DNA of 50,018 nucleotides from Armatimonadetes bacterium 13_1_40CM_64_14 (GTDB taxonomy: Bacteria > Sysuimicrobiota > Sysuimicrobiia > Sysuimicrobiales > Kaftiobacteriaceae), in contig MNEU01000007.1 of NCBI GenBank assembly GCA_001917855.1, positions 1-50,018 on the forward strand, in the 5' to 3' direction. This document shows, piece by piece, positions 25,620-33,246 of the stretch; position 1 is the first letter of the stretch, and every line of letters starts with the position of its first letter. The notes under the pieces were generated by a model that worked only from the letters and a program-made list of their open reading frames with translations, had not been told where the DNA came from and made no database searches. A program made the position numbers and the translations under genes.

Positions 25620-27458
25620 TCAGCGCCGTTCCCCGGCGAAGGCCCTTCCTGCCGGCAGCAGCGCAAGAATTTCGGCGGCCCCCCGTGCAGCCGCACCAGC
25701 ACGCCCGACCCGGTGCGCCGCATCCCGCATCTTCTCCAGGCGATCGGGATGCGTGACGAGATCAAGGACGGCGCGGTGCACCTCGGCGGGCGTTGCGGCT
25801 ACCACAGCAGCTCCGAGATGGGTCAGGTAGGACACGTTCTCTTCTTCCTGCCCCGGCACGGGGCTGACCAACACGAGCGGCAATTCCGCCGCGAGCGCTT
25901 CCGATGTGGTGACGCCGCCGGGCTTGGAGACCATGAGGTCGCTCATCGCCATCAGATCGTACACATCGTCCACAAAGCCGTAGACGCGCACCGGATTGCG
26001 GACGGCGGGGGCGAGGGCCTGGGCGGCGCGGCGCAGGCGCTCATCGCGTCCACAGACAAAGAGGATCTGGACGGCGTGGGGGAGATCTGCCAGAACTCGG
26101 TAGAACTCGAGCGCTAGCGGCTGGCGGAGCAGGTTCGCGGCGCCGACCATGACCAGAATCGTCGGACGGTCGGCATCCAGTGCGTGAGCCTGCCGCATAA
26201 CCCGGCGGTCGCCCGAGGCGGTGAACCGAGCATCGATCGGAATCCCGGTCGCACGGATTCGTTCCGCAGGGATGCCGCGCGCGACCATGCCCTCGCGGAC
26301 AAACTCACTGCTCACAATAAAGAGATCAACACCCGGGTGAACCCACTGGCTATGCACGGCGTGGTCAGTGACTACCGTCGCACACGGGACCTCCGTGCGA
26401 TGGGCCAGTTTCAGCTCAGAGAGGGCCCCCGCCGGGACGCAGTACGTACAGACGACGAGATCAGGCTGGTGGGACTCGAGGAATCGCGTCAGGCGACGTT
26501 TACCCATTCCGTTGATGAACCGCTGCATCGGGGAGTCGTAGGGAATGGCGCTGGTCGCCTGGTAGAACCAGCGCCACGCCCACGGGGCCCAGCGTACGCT
26601 GCCGATGTACAAGAACGTCGTGATCGCGTTGTAGATGTGCCCGATGAACGTTTCGATGTAGTCGTACTCTTCGACCTCGCACCCCGGCAGGCGGCGAAAC
26701 TCTTGGGCCAAGACTTCTGCCACGCGGTGGTGTCCTCCGCCGTACGTGCACGAGAGGACCGTGATGCGCAGGGCATGGGGATCTGCACCCGCCGACCGGT
26801 CCATACGTTTGGCACGATTCCGCTTCGCCGCAGCCGAATCAAGCACGGTGACTCCGAGCAAAAGGTAGGCGAGGCCGCCCGCGTAGCCCCCGAGGACGTC
26901 GGTGGCCCAGTGCACCCCCAAGTAGATCCGGCTGATGCCCATAGTAATGATCAGCAGGACCCCGACCACCACCAGAAGGCGACGGTAGCGCGGCCGGATC
27001 GTAGGTAGCAAGACGACCGTGAGCAAGCCGAAGACGGCAAGGGCCGCAAAGGTATGACCGCTGGGAAAGCCTAGAGGCTCGCCGTTTGGGCGAGCCCGAT
27101 GGACCAGGAGTTTCGTCCCTTGGATGACCACCGGAGCACCGAGGCTGTACGCGATAACGTAGGGAACCGTCGGAGGATCCACCCGCCACAACCAGGCGGA
27201 AGTGATCACGACCAGGGCCCCGACCCCCACCTCGCTACCCAAAACGTCGAGAGCCTTCGCGGTTCGATCCAGCTCCGGCGTATGCCACCGGGCCACCATA
27301 TCGCGGGCAGGGGGATCCACACGGAAGGACGCTCCGTCCCTGACCGATACTCCCAGGGCGATGAAGAGAGCGGCCGACAGTAGAGCTCCGACTAGACGGA
27401 GGTTCGTTCGAGTCACGCCGACGCGCAGGGAGGTCCCCCGGTCAGGCAAGGAGGGCAT
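25620..27458 (-). CDS. PAP2 phosphatase fused to MGDG-synthase/UgtP-like glycosyltransferase
   Basis: 612 residues with two enzymes in one chain. Residues about 20-200 form a membrane PAP2 phosphatase with the three motifs KLLVHRARPNG, GFPSGHTF and SRIYLGVHWATD. From about 235 a GT28-type glycosyltransferase begins: ITVLSCTYGGGHHRVAEVL, the MGDG-synthase N-terminal signature, then a nucleotide-sugar half with ILVMVGAANLLRQP and MVSKPGGVTTSEALA. The UgtP/YpfP family adds glucose or galactose to diacylglycerol; PAP2 enzymes can make diacylglycerol from phosphatidic acid. The fusion could thus supply its own acceptor. First gene of a tight three-gene operon. Sugar donor unknown. Confidence 0.87.
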   Translation of the reverse strand: MPSLPDRGTSLRVGVTRTNLRLVGALLSAALFIALGVSVRDGASFRVDPPARDMVARWHTPELDRTAKALDVLGSEVGVGALVVITSAWLWRVDPPTVPYVIAYSLGAPVVIQGTKLLVHRARPNGEPLGFPSGHTFAALAVFGLLTVVLLPTIRPRYRRLLVVVGVLLIITMGISRIYLGVHWATDVLGGYAGGLAYLLLGVTVLDSAAAKRNRAKRMDRSAGADPHALRITVLSCTYGGGHHRVAEVLAQEFRRLPGCEVEEYDYIETFIGHIYNAITTFLYIGSVRWAPWAWRWFYQATSAIPYDSPMQRFINGMGKRRLTRFLESHQPDLVVCTYCVPAGALSELKLAHRTEVPCATVVTDHAVHSQWVHPGVDLFIVSSEFVREGMVARGIPAERIRATGIPIDARFTASGDRRVMRQAHALDADRPTILVMVGAANLLRQPLALEFYRVLADLPHAVQILFVCGRDERLRRAAQALAPAVRNPVRVYGFVDDVYDLMAMSDLMVSKPGGVTTSEALAAELPLVLVSPVPGQEEENVSYLTHLGAAVVAATPAEVHRAVLDLVTHPDRLEKMRDAAHRVGRAGAAARGAAEILALLPAGRAFAGERR

Positions 27459-27557
27459 GCGTGGGTTCTTCTAACGGAAGGCGTCATGGTCATCACCGGC
27501 AGGTCCAGGCGTGCCTGCACCGGCCCCGCGATGGCGTCGCGGAGGACGCTGCACAAC

Positions 27558-27710
27558 CTAATCGCCGCCGGCGTGAGTTGGAGTTGCTCGCGCCACAAGT
27601 AGGGCGGCTGCGGCCGCAAGGACATAGGCACACACGTAACCTGTTTCAAGTCGATCGCGACAAGTCCCTGCGTCGCCCGGGTGCAGACGGACGATCTCCC
27701 GTCCCTCCAA
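27558..27710 (-). CDS. Possible 50-residue single-span membrane protein
   Basis: A TTG-initiated frame of 50 codons encodes a charged start (EGREIVRLHPGDAG), then a hydrophobic run VCAYVLAAAAALLVARA, ending in ATPTHAGGD. It lies about 100 bp upstream of and in the same direction as the PAP2-glycosyltransferase gene. No convincing ribosome site is visible, and Ala-rich hydrophobic frames arise by chance in high-GC DNA. It is listed only as a candidate. Confidence 0.2.
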   Translation of the reverse strand: MEGREIVRLHPGDAGTCRDRLETGYVCAYVLAAAAALLVARATPTHAGGD

Positions 27711-27791
27711 CAGACTGCGGAGGGAGAGAAGCGATTACGCCGAGATGTGCTGCGGGGTGGCGGGTCCCGGGCAGATCCACGCATCTTCAGA

Positions 27792-27822
27792 TTGACAGGG
27801 CGAATGGCGACCATGGTAAAAT
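27792..27822 (+). promoter_or_regulatory. Sigma-A type promoter of the zinc-ribbon gene
   Basis: TTGACA (27792-27797), a 19-bp spacer and TAAAAT (27817-27822) preceded by TGG, an extended -10. It lies about 60 bp before the zinc-ribbon ATG. The promoter upstream of the APC permease has the same form (TTGACA, TGG-TAAAAA). Confidence 0.55.
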
Positions 27823-27884
27823 ACACCAATACCGGCCGCGACGCCGGCGCTGGCATTTGGAGCTTTCGGCGGAGGCGCGCGGCG

Positions 27885-28091
27885 ATGAGTCAATGTCACC
27901 TCTGCGGTACCCCGGATACCGCAACGGTCTTGATCAAGTGTCAGTGGTATGGCCGGGGGACGAAATGGCTGTGCATCCAGTGTGTGCGCACAGTCACCGT
28001 GGGAGACACGAGTCCGTCTCCTGCGAAACCTCGTAGTGCTCGCGCCGTCCGCGGGCGAGTGGCCCCGGAAAGCGGACGCACGATCTTGTGA
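27885..28091 (+). CDS. Small CxxC/CxxC zinc-ribbon protein
   Basis: 68 residues, beginning at the ATG preceded by GGAGG about nine bases upstream; the ORF-track entry starts far earlier. The first half has CHLCGTPDTATVLIKC and WLCIQC, giving two CxxC knuckles about 26 residues apart plus one extra Cys, typical of a small zinc ribbon. The tail is basic and rich in Ser, Arg and Pro. Possibly nucleic-acid-binding, or a zinc-holding accessory protein. It precedes the riboswitch and gltB by about 50 bp, but whether it shares their transcript is not known. Confidence 0.6.
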   Translation: MSQCHLCGTPDTATVLIKCQWYGRGTKWLCIQCVRTVTVGDTSPSPAKPRSARAVRGRVAPESGRTIL

Positions 28092-28137
28092 TGGTAGTTG
28101 CGGAAGTCAATAGTAGGCACGCAAGAGTAGGACCGGC

Positions 28138-28252
28138 GAGGAAGTGCGCCTAGGGTTCCGCCGCACCTACCCGGTGTGGGTCTGGTTCTAGCGGCGCAGG
28201 CCGGCGAAACTGCCGGTTACACCGTCGGGAGAGAAGCCCGAGGGGGAAGTTC
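28138..28252 (+). ncRNA. ykkC-family riboswitch, probably ppGpp-sensing (subtype 2a)
   Basis: The ykkC core is recognisable in order: GAAGTGCGCCTAGGGTTCCG, then GGTCTGG, a GGCGCA segment, a GCCGGCGAAACTGCCGGT hairpin, TTACACCG, GGGAGAGAAGCCCGAG. The TTACACC and GAGAGAAGCCC forms are closer to subtype 2 (ppGpp or PRPP) than to the guanidine type, and ppGpp RNAs are known to stand before glutamate synthase genes. The conserved 3' AGCCCGAG also forms the 5' arm of the terminator, so ligand binding should prevent termination and turn gltB on. The family call is firm; ligand is inferred from gene context. Confidence 0.8.
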
Positions 28253-28324
28253 CTCATCCGGAAGGGCAGTAACGCCTTCCGGACCTGGAGACAGGGATGA
28301 GGGGCTGTCCTCTCGGGCTTTTTG
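28235..28324 (+). terminator. Riboswitch-controlled terminator before gltB
   Basis: AGCCCGAG (28235-28242) pairs with CTCGGGCT (28312-28319), followed by a T tract. Inside are two further paired segments, CCTCATCC with GGATGAGG and CCGGAAGG with CCTTCCGG, giving a long branched stem. The 5' arm overlaps the conserved end of the ykkC aptamer, the expected expression platform. Confidence 0.85.
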
Positions 28325-28349
28325 TATCTTGCGCTGAGGTAGCGTGCGG

Positions 28350-31300
28350 ATGAACGGCTTGCGAGTGGGCGAAGAGCGAGACGCCTGCGGAGTAGGATTC
28401 GTTGCGGATGTCCGAGGACACCGCAGCCACGCCATTCTGCGTCACGCGCTGACCGCCGTTGCGAACTTGAGCCACCGCGGGGCCACCGATGCCGACGGTC
28501 GGACCGGAGACGGTGCGGGGGTGCTGACGCAACTTCCCTATGCGCTGCTGCGTCGGGACCTGACGATCCAACACCCCGATGACCACTTGGCGGTAGGGAT
28601 GCTCTTTCTTCCGCCCACGCCCGATGAGCGCGGGAGAGCAGTCGCGCTGGTGGAGAAGGCCATTGCCGATGAGGCTCTTGGTCTGGTCGGATGGCGGCGG
28701 GTGCCCACCGATTCCCAAGCGCTAGGCGCGCACGCCCAGGGGACGCAGCCCTATGTCGCGCAGGTGGTGGTGCATCAAGCGGGGGAGGTGTCCGGGGATG
28801 CGTTTGATCGGTGCGTGTACTTGTGTCGCCGAAGGATTGAGCGGGAGGCTGTCCAGGCGAACCTGGCGGTGTATGTGCCGTCGTTTTCTCGCCGGACGAT
28901 CGTCTATAAGGCCCTGCTGAGTTCTCCGTGGCTGGCTCGATTCTATCCCGACCTCACCGATCCGACGTATGACACGGCGCTGGCGGTCTTCCACCAGCGC
29001 TACAGCACAAACACATTTCCCAGTTGGAACTTGGCCCAGCCCTTCCGGTTCTTAGCCCACAACGGGGAGATCAATACGCTGCAGGGCAACATGCACTGGA
29101 CGCGGGCTCGGGAGCCTGAGCTCGGGTCCGCGGTCTGGGGCCAGCGGACGCAGGATGTGGTCCCGGTGATCCAAGAGGGCGGGAGCGACAGTGCGATGCT
29201 GGACAACGTCGCCGAGCTGCTCACGCTCTCGGGACGCGACTTCGCCCACGTCATCACGATGCTGGTGCCGGCGGCATGGGAGGCTGACGCTGAACTTGCC
29301 GCGCCGCTCCGCGCCTTCTACGAGTACCACACCTGTCTTACCGAGCCCTGGGATGGTCCAGCTGCCCTCGCATTTTCGGACGGTGTTGCCGTCGGGGCGA
29401 CGCTGGACCGCAACGGACTACGGCCCGCACGGTTCCTGGTGACCCACGACGGTTTGGTGTTGATGGCGTCGGAGGTTGGCGTGTTGGACATCCCCCCGGA
29501 CCAGATCCAGGAGAAGGGCCGGCTGGGACCCGGGCAGATGCTGCTCGTGGATACCGCCAGGGGCAGAGTCTTGCGCGATGCGGACGTCAAAGCCGCACTC
29601 GCTGCGGCCCAACCCTACAGTCAGTGGGTACGTGAGAACCTCATACGCCTGGGGCCAGTTCCGGTCAACGGCGGCGCGGGAGAGGCATCTGCTCTCGCCC
29701 AGCAGGTCTTTGGGTACACGCTGGAGGACACCGAACGGATTCTGTATCCCATGGTGGCGGAGGGGAAGGACCCGATCTTCTCCATGGGCGATGACATCCC
29801 CCCCGCAGTGTTGGCGACCCGGCCGCGACTCCTTTACAACTACTTCCGGCAACGGTTCGCCCAAGTCACCAACCCGGCGATCGATCCCTTGCGTGAGCGC
29901 GGGGTGATGTCGCTTGCGGTCTACCTCGGCCCGCGCCCGACGTTTCTGGAAGAATCGCCCCACCATGCCCGTCTGCTGCAACTGCCTGACCCGATCCTGG
30001 GACCCGACGAGCTCCGCTGGTTGCAGACCCAGGGGCCGTTTCCCACCCGCATCCTCCCCGCCCGATTTTGGGCGGCCGACGGACCCGCAGGGCTCGCGCG
30101 TGGGTTGAACGCGCTCGTCGACGAGGCGGAGGCGGCGGCCCGAGCGGGAGCGCTGATCATCCTCAGCGATCGAGAGTTCGATACGCAGTGGGCGCCGGTC
30201 CCCATGCTGTTGGCTGTGGCCGCCGTTCACCACGGTTTGATCCGTCGAGGATGTCGCATGCGCACCAGCATTATCGCCGACACCGGAGAGGCGCGTGACA
30301 TCCACCAGATAGCCTGTCTGATTGGCTATGGCGCAAGCGCAATCAGCCCATACCTGGTCTTCCAGACGCTCGCGGCCGACCCCCGGATTCCGGGCGACGC
30401 ACACGCGCGGTGGGCATCCTACTCCCGAGCGGCAGCGGCGGGTTTGCTCAAGATCATGTCCAAGATGGGCATCAGCACACTCGCCGGCTATTGCGGGGCG
30501 CAGATCTTCGAGGCCGTGGGACTGGACGCGCCCCTGATCGCAGACTACTTCCCTGGGACTCCGTCGCGGATTGCCGGAATTGGCCTGACCGACCTCGCCG
30601 CCGAAGTCCTCGAGCGCCACCGCGCGGCCTTCTCCGGTCCGCCGGAGCCGCTGACGGAAGCGGGCCTCGTCCGTTTCCGCCGGGGGGGAGAGTATCACGC
30701 CTTCAACCCGTACGTGGTCAAGGCATTACACCGGGCGATCCGGGACGGCGCGTCGCACGAGACGATGGTAGACCTGATCAAGTCCCGCCCGCCGGTGGCG
30801 TTGCGTGATCTGCTAGAGTTCGTCCCTCAGCAGCCCGTCTCGCTGGGAGACGTCGAAGCAGTGGAGGCAATTGTGCAGCGCTTCGTGATCTCGGCGATGT
30901 CGCACGGAGCTCTCAGCCTGGAAGCGCACGAGACGCTGGCGATTGCGGCAAATCGCGTCGGCGCCCGATCGAACACCGGGGAAGGCGGAGAGGATTCCGC
31001 GCGCTACCGGACAGAGTCCAACAGCCGTATCAAGCAGATCGCCTCGGCACGCTTTGGCGTTACCCCCGCGTACATCTTGTCGGCCGACGAACTGGAGATC
31101 AAGATGGCGCAGGGAAGTAAGCCAGGTGAAGGCGGCCAGTTGCCGGGGCATAAAGTCTCAGCAGAGATAGCGCGCATCCGCCGCGCGCAGCCGGGCATCA
31201 CCTTGATCTCGCCCCCTCCGCACCACGATATCTACAGCATTGAGGATCTCGCGCAGCTGATCTACGACCTCAAGCGAATCCACCCGCGCGCCCGGGTGGG

Positions 31301-32780
31301 CGTCAAATTGGTCGCCGAATCCGGCGTCGGGACGATCGCGGCGGGTGTGGCGAAAGCGTTCGCTGACACGATCCAGATCAGCGGCCATGACGGGGGGACC
31401 GGCGCCTCTCCCCTGGACTCCATCAAGAACGCCGGGGTGCCGTGGGAACTCGGACTTGCCGAGACGCAGCAGGTTTTGGTGGCCAACGGCTTGCGGTCCC
31501 GCGTGCGGCTGCGGGTAGACGGCGGAATGAAGATCGGCCGGGACATCGTGATGGCCGCGCTGCTTGGGGCCGATGAATTTGGCTTTGGGACCGCGGCGGT
31601 CGTTGCCCTGGGCTGCGTGATGGCCCGGCAGTGTCACCTCAACACCTGCCCGGTGGGCATCGCCACCCAAAACGAGACGCTGCGCGCGAAGTTCAAAGGC
31701 ACGCCTGAGATGGTTATGGCCTATCTGACCGCGGTAGCAGAGCAAGTGCGGGAGATCCTGGCATCTCTGGGGGCGCGGTCGATCCAGGAAATCATCGGTC
31801 GCGTCGAGTTGCTCCGACCCCGGTCCGTCGACCATCCCAAGGCCGCGCGGTTGAACCTTGACGCGATCCTCAGCCCCCCTGATCCGTCGGGGACGCGGCC
31901 GCGGCAGAATACGGCAGCCCGCAACGATCGGCAGGAGGACATTAACCTCGATGCTCAGATCGTTGCGGACGTGCTCGACAGGAGCCGCCACGGCGAACCA
32001 CTACATTTGCGCTATGCGATCCGCAATGCCCACCGGACCGTCGGGGCCGGGCTGGCCGGGATGCTGGCCGAGACCCACGGGGATGCGGGATTGCCTGAAG
32101 GCGCGATCACCGTCCACCTGAGCGGCGCTTCCGGACAGAGTTTCGGGGCCTTTTGTCTGCCGGGGGTCACCCTGGACCTAGAGGGGGAGGCCAACGACTA
32201 TGTCGGCAAGGGCATGGCCGGGGGAGAGATTGTCATCCGGCCGCCCGAGGCATTTGCAGGTGCCACGCAGCACAACGTGATTCTCGGGAACACCGCACTG
32301 TATGGCGCCACCGGCGGGTATCTGTTTGCAGCGGGGCGAGCGGGAGAGCGCTTCGGCGTGCGCAACAGCGGCGCCACGGCGGTCGTAGAGGGTGTGGGTG
32401 ATCACGGGTGTGAGTACATGACAGGCGGCGTCGTCGTGGTGCTGGGGTCGGTCGGGAGGAACTTTGCTGCTGGCATGACAGGCGGTGTCGCGTATGTGCT
32501 GGACGAGCCGCACGTCTTGCCGATCCGGTGCAACCCAGAGCACGTGAGCTGGGCGCGACTTGGTGATCCCGCCGAGGAGGGGTGCGTCCGAGACCTGATC
32601 GCCGGCCACGCGCGGCGAACCGGGAGCCCGTGGGCGGAGGAGATTCTTCAGCGCTGGGCCGACTACGCCCCGCTGTTTTGGAAGGTGGAGCCAAAAGCGA
32701 GTGGAATGCCAGCCGCGTCCGCCAGCCCGCCATCCCGTCGCGAGATTCTGGCAAATACCGCCAGCACTGCCCGCGTGTGA
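28350..32780 (+). CDS. gltB: Glutamate synthase large subunit
   Basis: About 1476 residues, normal length. The N-terminal glutaminase domain exposes its nucleophile Cys after a short propeptide (ERDACGVGFVAD). The FMN-binding synthase domain includes GARSNTGEGGEDSARY and GHDGGTGASPL. The [3Fe-4S] cysteines are in CVMARQCHLNTCPVGIATQ. The C-terminal GXGXG helix domain is seen in GKGMAGGEIVI and GRNFAAGMTGG. It converts glutamine plus 2-oxoglutarate to two glutamate. ATG 28350 is used; GTG 28344 is possible. No small subunit (gltD) is adjacent, so electrons come from a distant GltD or from ferredoxin. Controlled by the upstream riboswitch. Confidence 0.97.
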   Translation: MNGLRVGEERDACGVGFVADVRGHRSHAILRHALTAVANLSHRGATDADGRTGDGAGVLTQLPYALLRRDLTIQHPDDHLAVGMLFLPPTPDERGRAVALVEKAIADEALGLVGWRRVPTDSQALGAHAQGTQPYVAQVVVHQAGEVSGDAFDRCVYLCRRRIEREAVQANLAVYVPSFSRRTIVYKALLSSPWLARFYPDLTDPTYDTALAVFHQRYSTNTFPSWNLAQPFRFLAHNGEINTLQGNMHWTRAREPELGSAVWGQRTQDVVPVIQEGGSDSAMLDNVAELLTLSGRDFAHVITMLVPAAWEADAELAAPLRAFYEYHTCLTEPWDGPAALAFSDGVAVGATLDRNGLRPARFLVTHDGLVLMASEVGVLDIPPDQIQEKGRLGPGQMLLVDTARGRVLRDADVKAALAAAQPYSQWVRENLIRLGPVPVNGGAGEASALAQQVFGYTLEDTERILYPMVAEGKDPIFSMGDDIPPAVLATRPRLLYNYFRQRFAQVTNPAIDPLRERGVMSLAVYLGPRPTFLEESPHHARLLQLPDPILGPDELRWLQTQGPFPTRILPARFWAADGPAGLARGLNALVDEAEAAARAGALIILSDREFDTQWAPVPMLLAVAAVHHGLIRRGCRMRTSIIADTGEARDIHQIACLIGYGASAISPYLVFQTLAADPRIPGDAHARWASYSRAAAAGLLKIMSKMGISTLAGYCGAQIFEAVGLDAPLIADYFPGTPSRIAGIGLTDLAAEVLERHRAAFSGPPEPLTEAGLVRFRRGGEYHAFNPYVVKALHRAIRDGASHETMVDLIKSRPPVALRDLLEFVPQQPVSLGDVEAVEAIVQRFVISAMSHGALSLEAHETLAIAANRVGARSNTGEGGEDSARYRTESNSRIKQIASARFGVTPAYILSADELEIKMAQGSKPGEGGQLPGHKVSAEIARIRRAQPGITLISPPPHHDIYSIEDLAQLIYDLKRIHPRARVGVKLVAESGVGTIAAGVAKAFADTIQISGHDGGTGASPLDSIKNAGVPWELGLAETQQVLVANGLRSRVRLRVDGGMKIGRDIVMAALLGADEFGFGTAAVVALGCVMARQCHLNTCPVGIATQNETLRAKFKGTPEMVMAYLTAVAEQVREILASLGARSIQEIIGRVELLRPRSVDHPKAARLNLDAILSPPDPSGTRPRQNTAARNDRQEDINLDAQIVADVLDRSRHGEPLHLRYAIRNAHRTVGAGLAGMLAETHGDAGLPEGAITVHLSGASGQSFGAFCLPGVTLDLEGEANDYVGKGMAGGEIVIRPPEAFAGATQHNVILGNTALYGATGGYLFAAGRAGERFGVRNSGATAVVEGVGDHGCEYMTGGVVVVLGSVGRNFAAGMTGGVAYVLDEPHVLPIRCNPEHVSWARLGDPAEEGCVRDLIAGHARRTGSPWAEEILQRWADYAPLFWKVEPKASGMPAASASPPSRREILANTASTARV

Positions 32781-32855
32781 AGCTCGTGCGGCAGCGGCGG
32801 CCGTTGCCCGGTTTCGCTTCCACTCCGGCATCACGGTGTTGAGGGTAGACTGACG

Positions 32856-32892
32856 CGCGTTCAAGGAATTCCACACGGCCCTCTTGAACGCG
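32856..32892. repeat. 10-bp inverted repeat after gltB
   Basis: CGCGTTCAAG (32856-32865) and CTTGAACGCG (32883-32892) form a perfect inverted repeat with a 17-base spacer, about 75 bp after the gltB stop. There is no T tract, so it is not a standard terminator. It may be a hairpin protecting the gltB mRNA end or a protein-binding dyad. Confidence 0.5.
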
Positions 32893-32976
32893 TCGACGAC
32901 GGCCAGCCACGCCGTACGTCCGACCGCTGTGCCGTGGGAGCGTGGCGATTTCCTCGGGCACTCGTGAGATTCTTGA

Positions 32977-33005
32977 TTGACAACTCCCGGGGGGTGTGGT
33001 AAAAA
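32977..33005 (+). promoter_or_regulatory. Promoter of the APC permease leader
   Basis: TTGACA (32977-32982), 17-bp spacer, TAAAAA (33000-33005) preceded by TGG. Transcription would start near 33012, leaving a leader of about 230 bases before the permease gene. Confidence 0.65.
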
Positions 33006-33033
33006 CAACCCAGAAGAAATCCCGAAGATAGAT

Positions 33034-33148
33034 CGGCCATGATGCCGGCGCTGGTGCGCCGGCCTTGTCATTTCAGGAGCCGAGACGGCTCCCCGAGCGG
33101 GCCATGACGCCCTGTCGACGATGTTGTCGCCAGGGCGTTTCTGTTTTT
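33034..33148 (+). promoter_or_regulatory. Structured leader with terminator (candidate attenuator or riboswitch)
   Basis: Three ordered structures: a perfect hairpin GCCGGCGC-TGGT-GCGCCGGC, a second hairpin GGAGCCG-AGA-CGGCTCC (33076-33092), and an intrinsic terminator in which ACGCCCTG (33107-33114) pairs with CAGGGCGT (33131-33138) followed by TTCTGTTTTT. GTCAT (33067-33071) can pair with ATGAC (33104-33108), enclosing hairpin 2 and touching the terminator's 5' arm, so a switch between two folds is possible. About 100 bp remain to the permease start. I recognise no known riboswitch consensus here; it does not match the glutamine riboswitch. Confidence 0.6.
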
Positions 33149-33246
33149 GTGGTGTCCACGGTGGAGACCTGGGTGGTGGTGGGGGAGGCGTGGGGTAATC
33201 GGGGGCGAGCCCCGGGCAAAGCGACGAATTACGAGGAGGTGTTGAG

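Larger units (their letters stand above)
27459..27884. other. Divergent intergenic region, mostly non-coding
   Basis: About 425 bp between the PAP2-glycosyltransferase and the zinc-ribbon gene. It holds the promoter of the latter and perhaps the promoter of the former. A 50-residue minus-strand frame (27558-27710, TTG start, not in the ORF track because of its size) encodes a charged head followed by VCAYVLAAAAALLVARA, a possible membrane segment; there is no clear ribosome site, so I give it low weight. Longer ORFs listed here have no family features. Confidence 0.4.

Noticed and set aside
27413-27856. 147-residue minus-strand ORF upstream of the PAP2 fusion
   Set aside because: It overlaps the start of the PAP2-glycosyltransferase gene, has no recognisable features, and its frame contains the zinc-ribbon promoter.
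29418-30698. 426-residue minus-strand ORF inside gltB
   Set aside because: gltB is certain on the plus strand; the antisense frame is a composition artefact.
33034-33148. ANTAR-type dual-hexaloop target in the permease leader
   Set aside because: The hairpin loops are TGGT, AGA and GATGTT; none has the A-x-x-G pattern in a pair of hexaloops, so I could not support this.
33034-33148. Glutamine riboswitch before the permease
   Set aside because: None of the conserved glutamine-riboswitch blocks that I know is present.
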